Part shown: positions 42,409 to 51,383 of the stretch, in pieces
Layout of the letters: every line of letters begins with the position of its first letter
How positions within the stretch are numbered: position 1 is the stretch's first letter
Assembly (NCBI GenBank): GCA_000799755.1
Contig: JUHI01000005.1
Coordinates: 248,001 to 312,000, forward strand
Source of the DNA: Martinezella tropici
GTDB lineage: Bacteria > Pseudomonadota > Alphaproteobacteria > Rhizobiales > Rhizobiaceae
Direction: 5' to 3'
Length of the DNA: 64,000 nt
Translations under genes and position numbers: made by a program
Notes under the pieces: generated by a model
Told to the model about the DNA's origin: nothing
Database searches by the model: none
What the model saw: the letters and a program-made list of their open reading frames with translations, nothing else

Positions 42409-43542
42409 ATGAGAAGACTGACCTATGCCGTGTTCGCATTTGCACTGGCGGCCATCCCCGTCAAAGCCGAAGAACTGACGGTGGCGACCGCCGGCGACCA
42501 GAACATGGTCGACTACATCAATCAGTATCTCGGCCCACTGTTCGAAAAGACCTATCCCGGCAACACCGTCCGGGCCGTGGGCACAGGCCCGGGAGACGCC
42601 GGTTCGCAGAAGATCCTTGAGCGTTTCGACGCCCAGGAAGCCGCGAAAAGCCCCGTGTGGGATATCGACGTCGCTGTCGTCCACGAGAAATTCGCCGGAC
42701 CGATGGTCACAAAGGGCTATCTCGAAAAATACCGCGGAAACATCGACACCGGGACGCTCGTCACCCGCGACAACGCCAAGAATGCGCTTGGCGCCGATGT
42801 CGACGGCTATGTCATGCCGATGTTCAACAGCCAGACGGCGATTGCCTACAATCCATCACTGGTCGCAAACCCGCCGAAAACCTATGCGGAACTCGCCGAA
42901 TGGGTGAAGGCACATCCCAAGCAGTTCGGCTATAACGGGATCAAGGGCGGCGCATCCGGCGTGAGCTTCGTGATGGGCTGGATCTACGCCTTCGGCGATG
43001 GCGACGCCCAGAACCTGATGACCGGCCCTTACAAGGAAGAAGAAACGAAGAAATGGGGCGGCGCCTTCAAGAGCCTTGCGGACTTCACCAAGAACGCGAC
43101 GCTGACGCCGGGCAATGCCGGAACGCTCGATCTTTTGAGCCGCGGCGAAATCGCCATGGGTCCGGTATGGGTCGACATGTTCTACAGCTGGCAGGCCAAT
43201 GGTCAGCTGCCGCCCGAGCTGAAGCTCGTCCTGCCCGCTCCCGGCATGCCCGGCCAGCCGATGCATTATGTCATTCCGGCAAAGACCGGCCACAAGGAAC
43301 TGGCTGAAAAATTCGTGGCTCTGGCAACAAGCCCGAAGGTCCAGGCCGAAGGCATCGTCAAGCGCTTCAACTGGTATCCCGGCATCGACGCAGCGCAGGT
43401 GAAGGCCCAGCTCGACGACGCCACCTGGAGCAAGCTGTTCGTGGACATCACCCCGGAAGATCTTGCGACCAAGGGCAAGCCCTTCCCGATCGCGAAATAC
43501 AACAACGCCATTCTCGAGGCCTACGAGAATTCCGTGAAGTAA
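42409..43542 (+). CDS. ABC extracellular solute-binding protein, family 1
   Basis: A 377-residue periplasmic binding protein. The signal peptide ends near residue 20 (AAIPVKA before EELTV). VATAGDQNMVDYINQYLGPLFEKTYPG and FNSQTAIAYNPSLVANPPKTY are type II binding-fold pieces of the Pot/Fbp/sulfate cluster. GGAG precedes the ATG at 42409. It feeds the two permeases that follow and is separated from them by a strong hairpin. Ligand unknown; the Pot/AEP-like ATPase and permeases point to a small charged organic solute. Confidence 0.9.
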   Translation: MRRLTYAVFAFALAAIPVKAEELTVATAGDQNMVDYINQYLGPLFEKTYPGNTVRAVGTGPGDAGSQKILERFDAQEAAKSPVWDIDVAVVHEKFAGPMVTKGYLEKYRGNIDTGTLVTRDNAKNALGADVDGYVMPMFNSQTAIAYNPSLVANPPKTYAELAEWVKAHPKQFGYNGIKGGASGVSFVMGWIYAFGDGDAQNLMTGPYKEEETKKWGGAFKSLADFTKNATLTPGNAGTLDLLSRGEIAMGPVWVDMFYSWQANGQLPPELKLVLPAPGMPGQPMHYVIPAKTGHKELAEKFVALATSPKVQAEGIVKRFNWYPGIDAAQVKAQLDDATWSKLFVDITPEDLATKGKPFPIAKYNNAILEAYENSVK

Positions 43543-43554
43543 GCGATGACACAA

Positions 43555-43581
43555 CGTCCCCTGCCCAGGCGGCAGGGGACG
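43555..43581 (+). promoter_or_regulatory. Intercistronic hairpin between binding protein and permease
   Basis: CGTCCCCTGCC and GGCAGGGGACG form a perfect 11-bp stem with a 5-base loop, 12 bases past the stop of the binding-protein gene and 25 before the next start. It should slow 3' decay or partly stop transcription so that the binding protein is made in excess over the permeases. Confidence 0.7.
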
Positions 43582-43606
43582 CCCCCAACGCGCCGATGGA
43601 TTGCCG

Positions 43607-44431
43607 ATGCCCAGACAGCTCATAGGATTGCTCCTCGTCCTGCCCGCCCTTGCGGTGATAGCCCTTCTCTTCATCCTGCCGATGGTGATGTCCGGTGTCG
43701 GAGCATTTCAGCTCGAAAATGGCGCATACGGCTTCGGCAATTTCCAGAAATCCTTCGACCTCTACTGGAAAGACATTCTGTTTACGGTCGTGATCGTCAG
43801 CCTCTCTTCCGCCCTGGTCGGACTATTCTCCGTTGCGATCGGCGGCTACCTCACGCTCGGCGGAAACCCTGCAGCCATCGCAATCCTGCGCTGGCTTTAC
43901 CGCTGGCCGCTGTTCATCCCATTCATCGTCGTCGGCCAGATCCTCAGGACCTTTCTGTCGAAAAGCGGATTGATGAACAGCACCGCGATCAGCCTCGGCC
44001 TGATCACGCCGATTGACGCGACAAGCCTTCTGGACTGGCGCGGCATCGTCTTTGCCTTTGTCTGGAAGCAGACGCCCTTCGTCGCCATGTTGGTCGCCGG
44101 CGCCATGGCTTCGGTCAACCGCGACAATATCGAGGCGGCCCGCAACCTCGGCGCAGGCTCGCTGCGCATCCTTGTCGGCATTCTTCTTCCCCAGGTCGCC
44201 ATCACCTTGACCGTCGGGCTCGTCCTTTCCTTCGTAACGATGATGTCCGTGCTTTCCGTGCCGATGATGATCAACGCCCAGTCGCCGACGATGCTGACGG
44301 CCGACATTGCCTTTCGCGTCAATGCCTACGGCGATTATGGCGTTGCCAATGCGCTCGGCATCATCTCGCTGGTGCTCGCCTGCTCGGTCGCCTGGATCTA
44401 TCTGCGCCAGAATTTGAGGACACGCGCATGA
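43607..44431 (+). CDS. ABC permease, PotB-like
   Basis: A 274-residue membrane protein with six spans, beginning PRQLIGLLLVLPALAVIALLF. The EAA loop reads NIEAARNLGAGSLRILVGILLPQ near residue 180. It starts at ATG 43607 (an in-frame TTG at 43601 is possible) and overlaps the next permease by four bases. Partner of the next gene in the translocation pore. Confidence 0.9.
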   Translation: MPRQLIGLLLVLPALAVIALLFILPMVMSGVGAFQLENGAYGFGNFQKSFDLYWKDILFTVVIVSLSSALVGLFSVAIGGYLTLGGNPAAIAILRWLYRWPLFIPFIVVGQILRTFLSKSGLMNSTAISLGLITPIDATSLLDWRGIVFAFVWKQTPFVAMLVAGAMASVNRDNIEAARNLGAGSLRILVGILLPQVAITLTVGLVLSFVTMMSVLSVPMMINAQSPTMLTADIAFRVNAYGDYGVANALGIISLVLACSVAWIYLRQNLRTRA

Positions 44432-45264
44432 CCTTGATGAATGCGGATATACGATCCCGGCTCAGCTTGCTCTGGTGGCTGCCGCGCGGCCTCATCTTCG
44501 GGCTGATTGCGTTCTTCATCTTCGGGCCGCTCGCAAACCTTGTGCTGTGGACCGTGGCGGAAAAGTGGTATTTCCCGCATGCGCTGCCCCTGCAATACGG
44601 GCTCAGCTCATGGTTCCGGGTCTTTGCGCCGCGTGGCGGCGCCACGGAGTCGCTGGCGAATTCACTCGTGGTCGCCGTCCTCACCGTCATCGTGTCGCTG
44701 CTGCTTGCGATCCCTGCAGGTTATGCTCTCGCCCGCTTGAAGCTACCCGCGCGAGGGCTGATCCTGCTTGCCTTTCTCATTCCGCAGGCGTTTCCCAATC
44801 TGACCGTCTACGTCAACGTAGCCCGCATTTTCTATGAGCTGCGCCTGAACGGAACCATTGCGGGCGTCGTGCTCGTCCATGTCTCGCATGGACTGGTCTA
44901 CGCGGTGTGGATCGCTACGGCCGCGTTTTCGGCAATCGAAATCGAGCTGGAGCAGGCGGCCCGGTCGGCCGGAGCAAGTGCGCTGCGGGCATTTAGGGAC
45001 ATCACGCTGCCGCTTGCCGCACCCGGCCTCATGGCCAGCGCCATTTTCGTGTTTCTGGAAAGCCTCGACGAGTTTACCGGCAGCTATTTCGTCGGCGCGC
45101 CCGACGTCAACATGCTGCCCCTGCTTCTCTACACCGCGGCAGCTGGCGGGAACTACCAGATCGCATCGATCACCGCCTTGTTGCTGCTGGTTCCTTCCCT
45201 GGCCTTCATGCTCATGGTAGAGCGTTTCCTCAAGGCGGACGTTCTTTCACGAGTGGGTCATTGA
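44428..45264 (+). CDS. ABC permease, PotC-like
   Basis: A 278-residue membrane protein with six spans. EAA loop: LEQAARSAGASALRAFRDITLPLAAPG. TM segments FGLIAFFIFGPLANLVLW and LILLAFLIPQAFPNLTVYV flank it. Its start overlaps the upstream permease as ATGA and its stop overlaps the start of the LacI gene. Confidence 0.9.
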   Translation: MTLMNADIRSRLSLLWWLPRGLIFGLIAFFIFGPLANLVLWTVAEKWYFPHALPLQYGLSSWFRVFAPRGGATESLANSLVVAVLTVIVSLLLAIPAGYALARLKLPARGLILLAFLIPQAFPNLTVYVNVARIFYELRLNGTIAGVVLVHVSHGLVYAVWIATAAFSAIEIELEQAARSAGASALRAFRDITLPLAAPGLMASAIFVFLESLDEFTGSYFVGAPDVNMLPLLLYTAAAGGNYQIASITALLLLVPSLAFMLMVERFLKADVLSRVGH

Positions 45265-46292
45265 CAGTGCGCGGCGGCGAACGCGAAGAATCACAACGAG
45301 AACGGCGCTTCGTAAGCGCCGAAGATGTCGCACGGCTGGCGGGTGTCTCAAGATCGGCCGTCTCGAGAACCTTCACGCCGGGCGCAAGCGTTGCGCCCCT
45401 CACGCGCGAAAAAGTCCTGCGAGCGGCGGAAGAGCTCGGCTATCAGGTCAACGACCTCGCAAGGGCCGTACTGAACAACCACAGCCGCCTCGTCGGCATC
45501 GTCGCGACCAACCCGGAAATCGGCTTCCGCGCCCATCTTGCATCCGCGCTGACAAAGGCTCTCATCCAGCGCGGCAACATTCCCATCCTGATCAACACCG
45601 GTCAGACGGAGGAAGAGCTGGCCGCCGCCCAAAGGACGCTGATCGGCCATCGCGCGGAAGCGACGATTATCCTCTCGGGCTCGACGCCGGAAAATTTCGT
45701 CGATCTTGCCCATCGCAACGGCCAGTCGGTGATTGTCATCGGACGCTCTGAGCCAGGTGCGGATCAGGTCAGGGTCGCCAACGTCGCCGCGGCGGCGAGA
45801 GCCGCCCAGGCCTTTGCCGAACGCGGATATCGCCGGCTTGGCCTGGCGGGATCGCAGTCCGGGACACCGAGCATCACCGAGCGCGAAGCGGGCTTTGTTG
45901 AGGCGTCCACAACACTTGGAGCGACCGTCATCGTCGCCAGGGGCCGGGATTCCGATTATGCTGGCGGTCTGCAGGCCGCTCGGGAGCTGCTCGACAGAGA
46001 GAACAGGCCGGAGGCGATCTTCTGCGTCAACGACCAGGTCGCATTCGGATTGATGGATTATGCGACACGCAAGCTGCATCTGCAGATCCCTGAACAGCTC
46101 GCGGTGATCGGCTTCGACGATGTCCCGGAAGCTGGTTGGCTCAGCTACAATCTGACGACTTTTCGCCAGGACCCCACCTTCCTGGCGCGCCGCGCCGTGG
46201 GATTGATAGATCGAAGGCTGTCCGATCCGGATGCGCCGCCATTGACGGAAAGCATCGAGCCCGAACTGATCAGACGACAAAGCGCTCCTTAG
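45261..46292 (+). CDS. LacI-family repressor
   Basis: A 343-residue regulator with the HTH SAEDVARLAGVSRSAVSRTF (about 18-37), hinge region LGYQVNDLARAVLNN, and a periplasmic-binding-like effector domain (RLVGIVATNPEIGF through AVIGFDDVPEAGWLSYNLTTFRQDP). The start is a TTG overlapping the permease stop (ATTGAC), so it is translationally coupled to the importer; a GTG six bases on is an alternative. It most likely represses the operon when its ligand is absent. TTFRQDP replaces the more usual TTIxQP. Confidence 0.92.
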   Translation: MTVRGGEREESQRERRFVSAEDVARLAGVSRSAVSRTFTPGASVAPLTREKVLRAAEELGYQVNDLARAVLNNHSRLVGIVATNPEIGFRAHLASALTKALIQRGNIPILINTGQTEEELAAAQRTLIGHRAEATIILSGSTPENFVDLAHRNGQSVIVIGRSEPGADQVRVANVAAAARAAQAFAERGYRRLGLAGSQSGTPSITEREAGFVEASTTLGATVIVARGRDSDYAGGLQAARELLDRENRPEAIFCVNDQVAFGLMDYATRKLHLQIPEQLAVIGFDDVPEAGWLSYNLTTFRQDPTFLARRAVGLIDRRLSDPDAPPLTESIEPELIRRQSAP

Positions 46293-46299
46293 AGACAGG

Positions 46300-47193
46300 T
46301 TAGGCTTGCCCCTTACCGCCATCGGAGGCGGCATGGCTCCCGATCAGAACATCGGCAAAGGCGCCGATCAGGGAGGACGCGGCACTTCGCCTGCCGATAA
46401 GCCCGATCTCGCGATCGAAGCGCGGATCGTTGACCGGCCTGATCGCAATCTTGCGGCCCTGAGGGGAGGTAATACCCCAATCGGGCAGCAGGGATACGCC
46501 AAGCCCCTCGGAGACGAGCGCCACGATCGTCTCGGGCGCGTCGAGCTCGAACAATTCGCGGACCGGGATGCGGCGGCTTGCGAGGTAACGATTGACGATC
46601 ATGCCGGTCCAGGCATTGCGATCCATGCGAATGAAGGGCGTGGAGCGGATGGCGGCGGCGATCGATTGTCTTGACAGAACATCGGGTGCGACAAGCACCA
46701 GCGGCTCAGCGCGAACCGGCTGCCAGCTCAGGCTTTTCGGCAATGGGAAGGGCGGCTTCACGCTCACCGCGCAATCGACTTCCTCGGCCTCGAGCATGGC
46801 AAGCAGTCCCATGGACGTGCCGGGCACGACTTTGAGCTCGATCTCGGGGTGAAGCAGCGCAAGCCTGCGCAACGTGCCGGGGATGAGGGAGGTCAGCACC
46901 GTCGAGATCGAACCGACCCGCAACCGCCCGCGAAGCGCGCCTGCTTGCGCGATCAGCGGCAGATCCTCAGCCCGCGCCACGATATTGCGCATGGTATCGA
47001 GAACTGCCTGGCCCGCATCGGTAAGCGCAACGGTTTGACCACGCCGCAGCGTAAGCGTCGTTCCGAGCTCCTGTTCCAAGGCCCGGATCTGCTCCGCCAC
47101 GGAGGCGTTCGCAAGCCCGAGCGCCCGAGCGGCGGCCGCCATCGACCCTTTCTCCGCCACGGTACAGAAGGTGCGCATAAAGCGGATGTTCAT
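46300..47193 (-). CDS. LysR-family regulator
   Basis: A 297-residue regulator. HTH: MRTFCTVAEKGSMAAAARALGLANASVAEQIRALEQELG in pieces, with SMAAAARALGLANASVAEQI as the reading helices. Effector domain from LRGRLRVGSISTVLTSLIPG to the end. It converges with the LacI gene and diverges from a DapA-family gene, which it probably controls; the inverted repeat at 47214-47228 lies in the shared promoter region. Confidence 0.92.
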   Translation of the reverse strand: MNIRFMRTFCTVAEKGSMAAAARALGLANASVAEQIRALEQELGTTLTLRRGQTVALTDAGQAVLDTMRNIVARAEDLPLIAQAGALRGRLRVGSISTVLTSLIPGTLRRLALLHPEIELKVVPGTSMGLLAMLEAEEVDCAVSVKPPFPLPKSLSWQPVRAEPLVLVAPDVLSRQSIAAAIRSTPFIRMDRNAWTGMIVNRYLASRRIPVRELFELDAPETIVALVSEGLGVSLLPDWGITSPQGRKIAIRPVNDPRFDREIGLIGRRSAASSLIGAFADVLIGSHAASDGGKGQA

Positions 47194-47213
47194 GATTGTC
47201 GATCACCCAAATT

Positions 47214-47228
47214 AACGGAAAATCCGTT
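47214..47228. promoter_or_regulatory. Inverted repeat in the LysR/DapA-family gap
   Basis: AACGGA, AAA, TCCGTT is a perfect 6-3-6 dyad 21 bases before the LysR start and 80 before the DapA-family start. LysR proteins bind T-N11-A dyads of this size near their own promoter, and the repeat fits that (T within TCCGTT region). Candidate operator. Confidence 0.4.
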
Positions 47229-47308
47229 TTCTGATGACGGTATTATCATGGTTTATCCTGATATTGCCATCGGCTATTCAACATCCATCGTCTGAACGGA
47301 GGCCATCC

Positions 47309-48241
47309 ATGTTGCTGCAGCACACCGCAAAAGGGGTTTACCCGATCGCGCCGACCCCCTTTGAACAGAATGGTGAGATCGATTTCGCCTCCATCGACCG
47401 GTTGACGGATTTCTATATGGAGTGCGGCGCGACCGGCCTGACCGTGCTCGGCGTGATGGGTGAGGCCCCCAAGCTCGAGGGCGCGGAAGCGCTCGCGGTT
47501 GCCACGCGCTTCATCAAGCGCGCGCCATCCCTTCCCGTGATCGTCGGCGTTTCGGCGCCCGGCTTTGCCGCCATGCGCAGCCTGGCTCGGGCCGCGATGG
47601 AGCGCGGGGCAGCCGGCGTCATGATCGCGCCGCCCAATACACTTCGGACCGACGATCAGATCGTCACCTATTATCGTCAGGCGGTCGAGGCGATCGGCAC
47701 CGACATCCCCTTCGTCATCCAGGACTATCCGCTTAATTTTACCGTCGTAATGACGCCCGGCGTCCTCAAGCGGATCATTACCGACAACCCGTCCTGCGTC
47801 ATGGTCAAACACGAAGACTGGCCGGGCCTGGAGAAGATATCGACACTTCGGCGGTGGGAAGCCGAGGGTTCGCTGCGGCGTGTTTCCATCCTTTGCGGCA
47901 ACGGCGGCTTGTTCCTCGACTTCGAGACCGAACGCGGCGCTGACGGCGCTATGACTGGATATGCGTTTCCGGACATGCTCGTCGATACGGTGCGCCTCGC
48001 CCAGGCCGGCGAACGCGACAAGGCACATGATCTCTTCGACGCGCATCTGCCGCTCCTGCGCTACGAACAACAACAGGGCGTGGGGCTTGCCGTGCGCAAA
48101 TATGTGATGGCGCGACGCGGCTTGATCGGTTCGGATGCTCAACGCTCTCCGGCGGGCGGCTTGACGGCAACGGCGAAGGCCGAAATCGAATATCTGCTTT
48201 CGCGGCTTGCGCGCGTTGATCGCCGCGCGGCCATTGCCTGA
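47309..48241 (+). CDS. Dihydrodipicolinate synthase/aldolase family protein
   Basis: A 310-residue class I aldolase of the DapA/NanA superfamily: GVYPIAPTPFEQNGEIDFASIDRL at the start, GATGLTVLGVMGEAPKLEG (pyruvate-carboxylate loop), the conserved Tyr in IQDYPLNF and the Schiff-base Lys in CVMVKHEDWPG. GGAGG precedes the ATG at 47309. Members make or split 2-oxo acids; the QDYP and KHEDWP variants mark a non-lysine branch of unknown substrate. It is followed 12 bases later by an SDR, so the two likely act in one catabolic path. Confidence 0.88.
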   Translation: MLLQHTAKGVYPIAPTPFEQNGEIDFASIDRLTDFYMECGATGLTVLGVMGEAPKLEGAEALAVATRFIKRAPSLPVIVGVSAPGFAAMRSLARAAMERGAAGVMIAPPNTLRTDDQIVTYYRQAVEAIGTDIPFVIQDYPLNFTVVMTPGVLKRIITDNPSCVMVKHEDWPGLEKISTLRRWEAEGSLRRVSILCGNGGLFLDFETERGADGAMTGYAFPDMLVDTVRLAQAGERDKAHDLFDAHLPLLRYEQQQGVGLAVRKYVMARRGLIGSDAQRSPAGGLTATAKAEIEYLLSRLARVDRRAAIA

Positions 48242-48253
48242 ACAGGGAGGTTT

Positions 48254-49042
48254 ATGATGGATCTGGGCTTAAAGGGACGGCCGGCGCTGGTACTCGGCGG
48301 CGGTGGCGGATTGGGCAAGGCGGCCGCGCTCGCATTGGCGCGCGAAGGTGCGTCTATCGTCATCGCCGACATTGACCCGGCAGCGGTCGCGGCGTCCGTA
48401 AGGGCAATAGCCGATGCCGGCGGAAAGGCACACGGGATCGTATGGGACCTTGCCGATATCGCCTCCATTGACGCGCGTGTTGCCGAGGCGGAAACGCGCT
48501 TTGGACCGCCGCTCGTTCTCGTCAGCTTTACCGGTGGCCCTCCTCCTACTCCGGTCTCGGGCCAAAGTCCGGAAGCCTGGCGACGCTTCTTCGACATGAT
48601 GATCGTCTCGATCATCGCAACGGCCGATCGGCTCCTGCCGGGCATGCGGGCCGCCAGATGGGGACGCCTGGTCACCAGCACCTCCTCGGGTGTCGTGGCT
48701 CCCATCCCCAATCTCGGCCTCTCGAACGCTCTTCGGCTATCCCTCGTCGGCTGGTCGAAGACGCTGGCGCGCGAAGTTGCCGCGGACGGTATCACCAGCA
48801 ACATCATCGTGCCCGGCCGTATCGCCACGGATCGCATCCGCTTCCTTGACGAACAAAAGGCCAAGCGCGAGGGGCGGACGGTGGAAGCAGTGGCCGCGGA
48901 AAGCGTCGCCTCGATCCCGGTCGGCCGATACGGCCGCCCCGAGGAATATGCCGATACGATCGCATTTCTTGCCAGCGACCGCGCCTCCTACATCACCGGC
49001 ACCACGATCAGGGTCGACGGCGGACTGGTGCCGAGCCTGTAG
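48254..49042 (+). CDS. SDR-family protein with altered catalytic pair
   Basis: A 262-residue short-chain dehydrogenase-like protein. The cofactor loop is LVLGGGGGLGKAAA and the C-terminal GTTIRVDGG is typical. Where classical SDRs have YxxxK (as in YAASKAG), this protein aligns SNALR (GLSNALRLSLVGWSKTLA), so Tyr is Ser and Lys is Arg. The upstream serine (TSTSSGVVAP) is present. A known SDR subgroup shares this SNxxR pattern; such proteins may use other residues or be non-catalytic. It starts 12 bases after the aldolase gene with GGGAGG. Confidence 0.88.
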   Translation: MMDLGLKGRPALVLGGGGGLGKAAALALAREGASIVIADIDPAAVAASVRAIADAGGKAHGIVWDLADIASIDARVAEAETRFGPPLVLVSFTGGPPPTPVSGQSPEAWRRFFDMMIVSIIATADRLLPGMRAARWGRLVTSTSSGVVAPIPNLGLSNALRLSLVGWSKTLAREVAADGITSNIIVPGRIATDRIRFLDEQKAKREGRTVEAVAAESVASIPVGRYGRPEEYADTIAFLASDRASYITGTTIRVDGGLVPSL

Positions 49043-49059
49043 CAACTGAAACAGGAGAC

Positions 49060-49089
49060 TGCCGCGACCCTCGCAGCGGGGTTGTGGCA
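49060..49089 (+). terminator. Possible terminator after the SDR gene
   Basis: An 11-bp stem with two G-U pairs (49060-49070 with 49079-49089, loop of eight) begins 18 bases past the stop and is followed by AGTTTGT. It lies between convergent genes. Confidence 0.4.
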
Positions 49090-49122
49090 AGTTTGTCACA
49101 CGGTGCCTTGGCATTGCGCGGA

Positions 49123-49764
49123 CTACGCGCGTCGAAAGGCCCGTTGCTTGAGGCTGATCCAGTCAAGCAGAATCAGAACTCCCCCCAGCAGCACGAGGGT
49201 TGACGCCAGCAACCCCATATTGAGCAGGACGGCTTCAAGACCGAGATCGCGGACATCCAGGAATGGATAGGGGTAGAAGCGGGAGAGAGATCCGTGCACG
49301 AGGGTGTAGGCGGAATAGACGGCGGGAAAGACCAGCCACCAGAGCGCATCGTGCCACGAAAGCTTTCCGCGCTCGCTCAAGAAAATCCAATCCACGGCGT
49401 AAAGTAGCGGGACGCAATAATGGAGTATCTGGTCTCCCAGCAGTTGCCAGGCACGAGGATGCCATACACCCCTCAGCATCAAGACATAGACGATGCCAGC
49501 AATTCCCACGTAGATAAGGAGCGCACCTCGTGTCGACGGCTTGTTCGCCCACCGGCCGAGCGCCGAGCGCGGTGCGATTTCTGCGCAAAGCAGGGCCACG
49601 GCCAACAGAAGATTCGACTGAATCGTGAAATAGCTGAAGAAGTTCGCCGTCATCGTCAGCCGCGACACATGCGCACCCGGTATGATGGCGACGTATGAAA
49701 CGACGATCCCCGATAAAGCAAACAGGGCAAGCAGACAGCGGTAGATACAGGTCAATCGCGCCAT
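49123..49764 (-). CDS. Pr6Pr-family integral membrane protein
   Basis: A 213-residue protein with six predicted membrane spans. Characteristic pieces are FFSYFTIQSNLLLAVALL, HYCVPLLYAVDWIFLSERG (His-containing fourth span), WWLVFPAVYSAYTLVHG and FYPYPFLDVRDLG. This is the Pr6Pr/FAR-17a/AIG1-like family of unknown function; eukaryotic relatives hydrolyse fatty acid esters of hydroxy fatty acids via conserved Thr and His. The ATG at 49764 follows AGGAG, which is better than the earlier in-frame start. Confidence 0.85.
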   Translation of the reverse strand: MARLTCIYRCLLALFALSGIVVSYVAIIPGAHVSRLTMTANFFSYFTIQSNLLLAVALLCAEIAPRSALGRWANKPSTRGALLIYVGIAGIVYVLMLRGVWHPRAWQLLGDQILHYCVPLLYAVDWIFLSERGKLSWHDALWWLVFPAVYSAYTLVHGSLSRFYPYPFLDVRDLGLEAVLLNMGLLASTLVLLGGVLILLDWISLKQRAFRRA

Positions 49765-50036
49765 GAAACTCCTGCTATCGATTTCACAGGCGGATTGCCT
49801 GCCGTTCTCGCCTTCGAGCCTGCTCAATTTCAACACTTTGCGATGCTCTTGTCACTCACGGTGTCGAATATGTGCCGATTACGGCAGCATTAGAGATCAC
49901 TGCGCCGCAAGCCTTGCCAGACGCTGCATTCGACACGCCATCTTATCCGATTGCCAGTCCCGGGGCGGCATTTTGCGCGGTATTTGGTCTATCGACATCC
50001 GAACGCGTCTGCCGCATCGGCTTGAACCGGGATGGA

Positions 50037-50903
50037 TCACCCCTCGGCGATACTGCGGCGAACCCAGTTGATGAAGCTCCTGATACTCGGCTCACTGCGG
50101 CGAGCATGCTTGACGTTCAGGTAATAGGCCCGCCCGGTCGGCAGACGGGTGTCGTGCCAGATGCGAAGCCCGCCGTCCAACAGGCGCTGCTCCGCCAGAA
50201 AATACGGCACAAGCGCGATACCAACGCCTTCAAGAGCCATCTCGGCCGCGAACGAATAGTGGCTGGCGCCCATCACGGCCGCCTTGTCGAGAAGAGACGT
50301 TTTCTGGATGAGGCCAAGATAATCCTTCCAGTCCTCCATGAAGTTGCGGGCTTCGACATCCGTCGTGATGAACGTGTAGCCGCGTTTGCCATCCGGAAAG
50401 AGCTGCTCGTCCGTGCCGACCGGCACCAGATCCTCAGACAGAAGTTTCACGCTCCAGAAGCCGTCCTTGATCGGCGTAGTCGTAAAGAAGACGTCAGCCG
50501 CCGAATCGCTAAGCTCGGGCTGGTAGGCATGCAGCTTGATCTGCAGCCTGCATTCCGCCGCGTGCGGATAGAGCCTCATTCGCGGAATGAGCCATCCCGA
50601 CCCGAACGCTGTGCATACCGCGACGCGGAGCGCACCGGCTCTGCTCTTGATACTGTCCTGAACCGAGTTCTCGATCTGGGCGAAGGCAAAGGACAGGGAT
50701 TGAGCCAGCCGGGCGCCACGATCGGTGAATATCAGGCTACGCCCCGTGCTTTCGACGAGATCTTCGCCGATTTGCGTCCGCAGATAGCGGAGCTGATGGC
50801 TGATAGCGCTGCGGGTTATCATGAGTTCTTCGGCCGCTTTCGCGATGGAGCGATGACGAAACACGCATTCGAATATCTGAAGCGCTCTGATATTGCATTG
50901 CAT
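50037..50903 (-). CDS. LysR-family regulator (GcvA-like)
   Basis: A 288-residue regulator with HTH RALQIFECVFRHRSIAKAAEELMITRSAISHQLRYL in pieces (recognition helix TRSAISHQLRYLRTQIGEDLV). The effector domain starts near LRVAVCTAFGSGWLIPRM, which is the GcvA/AmpR-type form. Start taken at MQCNIRALQ, where the HTH begins at the usual distance; a longer frame to 50981 adds a Cys/Arg-rich stretch. It has no divergent partner, and its promoter lies in a very AT-rich gap. Confidence 0.87.
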   Translation of the reverse strand: MQCNIRALQIFECVFRHRSIAKAAEELMITRSAISHQLRYLRTQIGEDLVESTGRSLIFTDRGARLAQSLSFAFAQIENSVQDSIKSRAGALRVAVCTAFGSGWLIPRMRLYPHAAECRLQIKLHAYQPELSDSAADVFFTTTPIKDGFWSVKLLSEDLVPVGTDEQLFPDGKRGYTFITTDVEARNFMEDWKDYLGLIQKTSLLDKAAVMGASHYSFAAEMALEGVGIALVPYFLAEQRLLDGGLRIWHDTRLPTGRAYYLNVKHARRSEPSIRSFINWVRRSIAEG

Positions 50904-50981
50904 CAAGGCTTTCCCCGTCGACTGGCACTTTCGATTGCAGCATGGGCAAGACAGGCAGCGGTTGCGCAGCCGGTTTCGCAT

Positions 50982-51383
50982 TCTGAATTTCGATTGGATG
51001 AAGTGGGATGGATTGCTGAGCGCGTGGACGGTTAGCCCTGGATTGAGCCCGAGACAATCTGCGCGCTGAGCAAAGAGCGGAACGCAAAGTCCTGTGTCTT
51101 AAGCGGGGCACCCGGAGCAGACTAAGAGCCATAGTCCGGTTATCTCATAAAATTAAGACGAACTCCACCTATATTTGTATATATCTTTGTAATATTCCAA
51201 ATCTCTATTTAAAGACGCGATAGATCATCAAATATATAAAATATATTTATCATACTATACCTATTAAGATTCCAATTTTTACTACTTAATATTATTATTT
51301 CAAGCTAATGTTAAAATATATGCGTTCAGGATTGCCCTATGACCGAATGGCTGAGCCGCCTTCCTGCGCGAACAAGCTGAAAT
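50982..51383. other. Gap with a very AT-rich core
   Basis: From about 51130 to 51325 the sequence is almost pure A and T, in sharp contrast to the GC-rich neighbours. It lies upstream of the LysR gene and past the stop of the GGDEF gene. It may be a promoter bound by H-NS-like or Ros/MucR-type proteins, or a junction of acquired DNA. No frame of note was seen. Confidence 0.5.
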
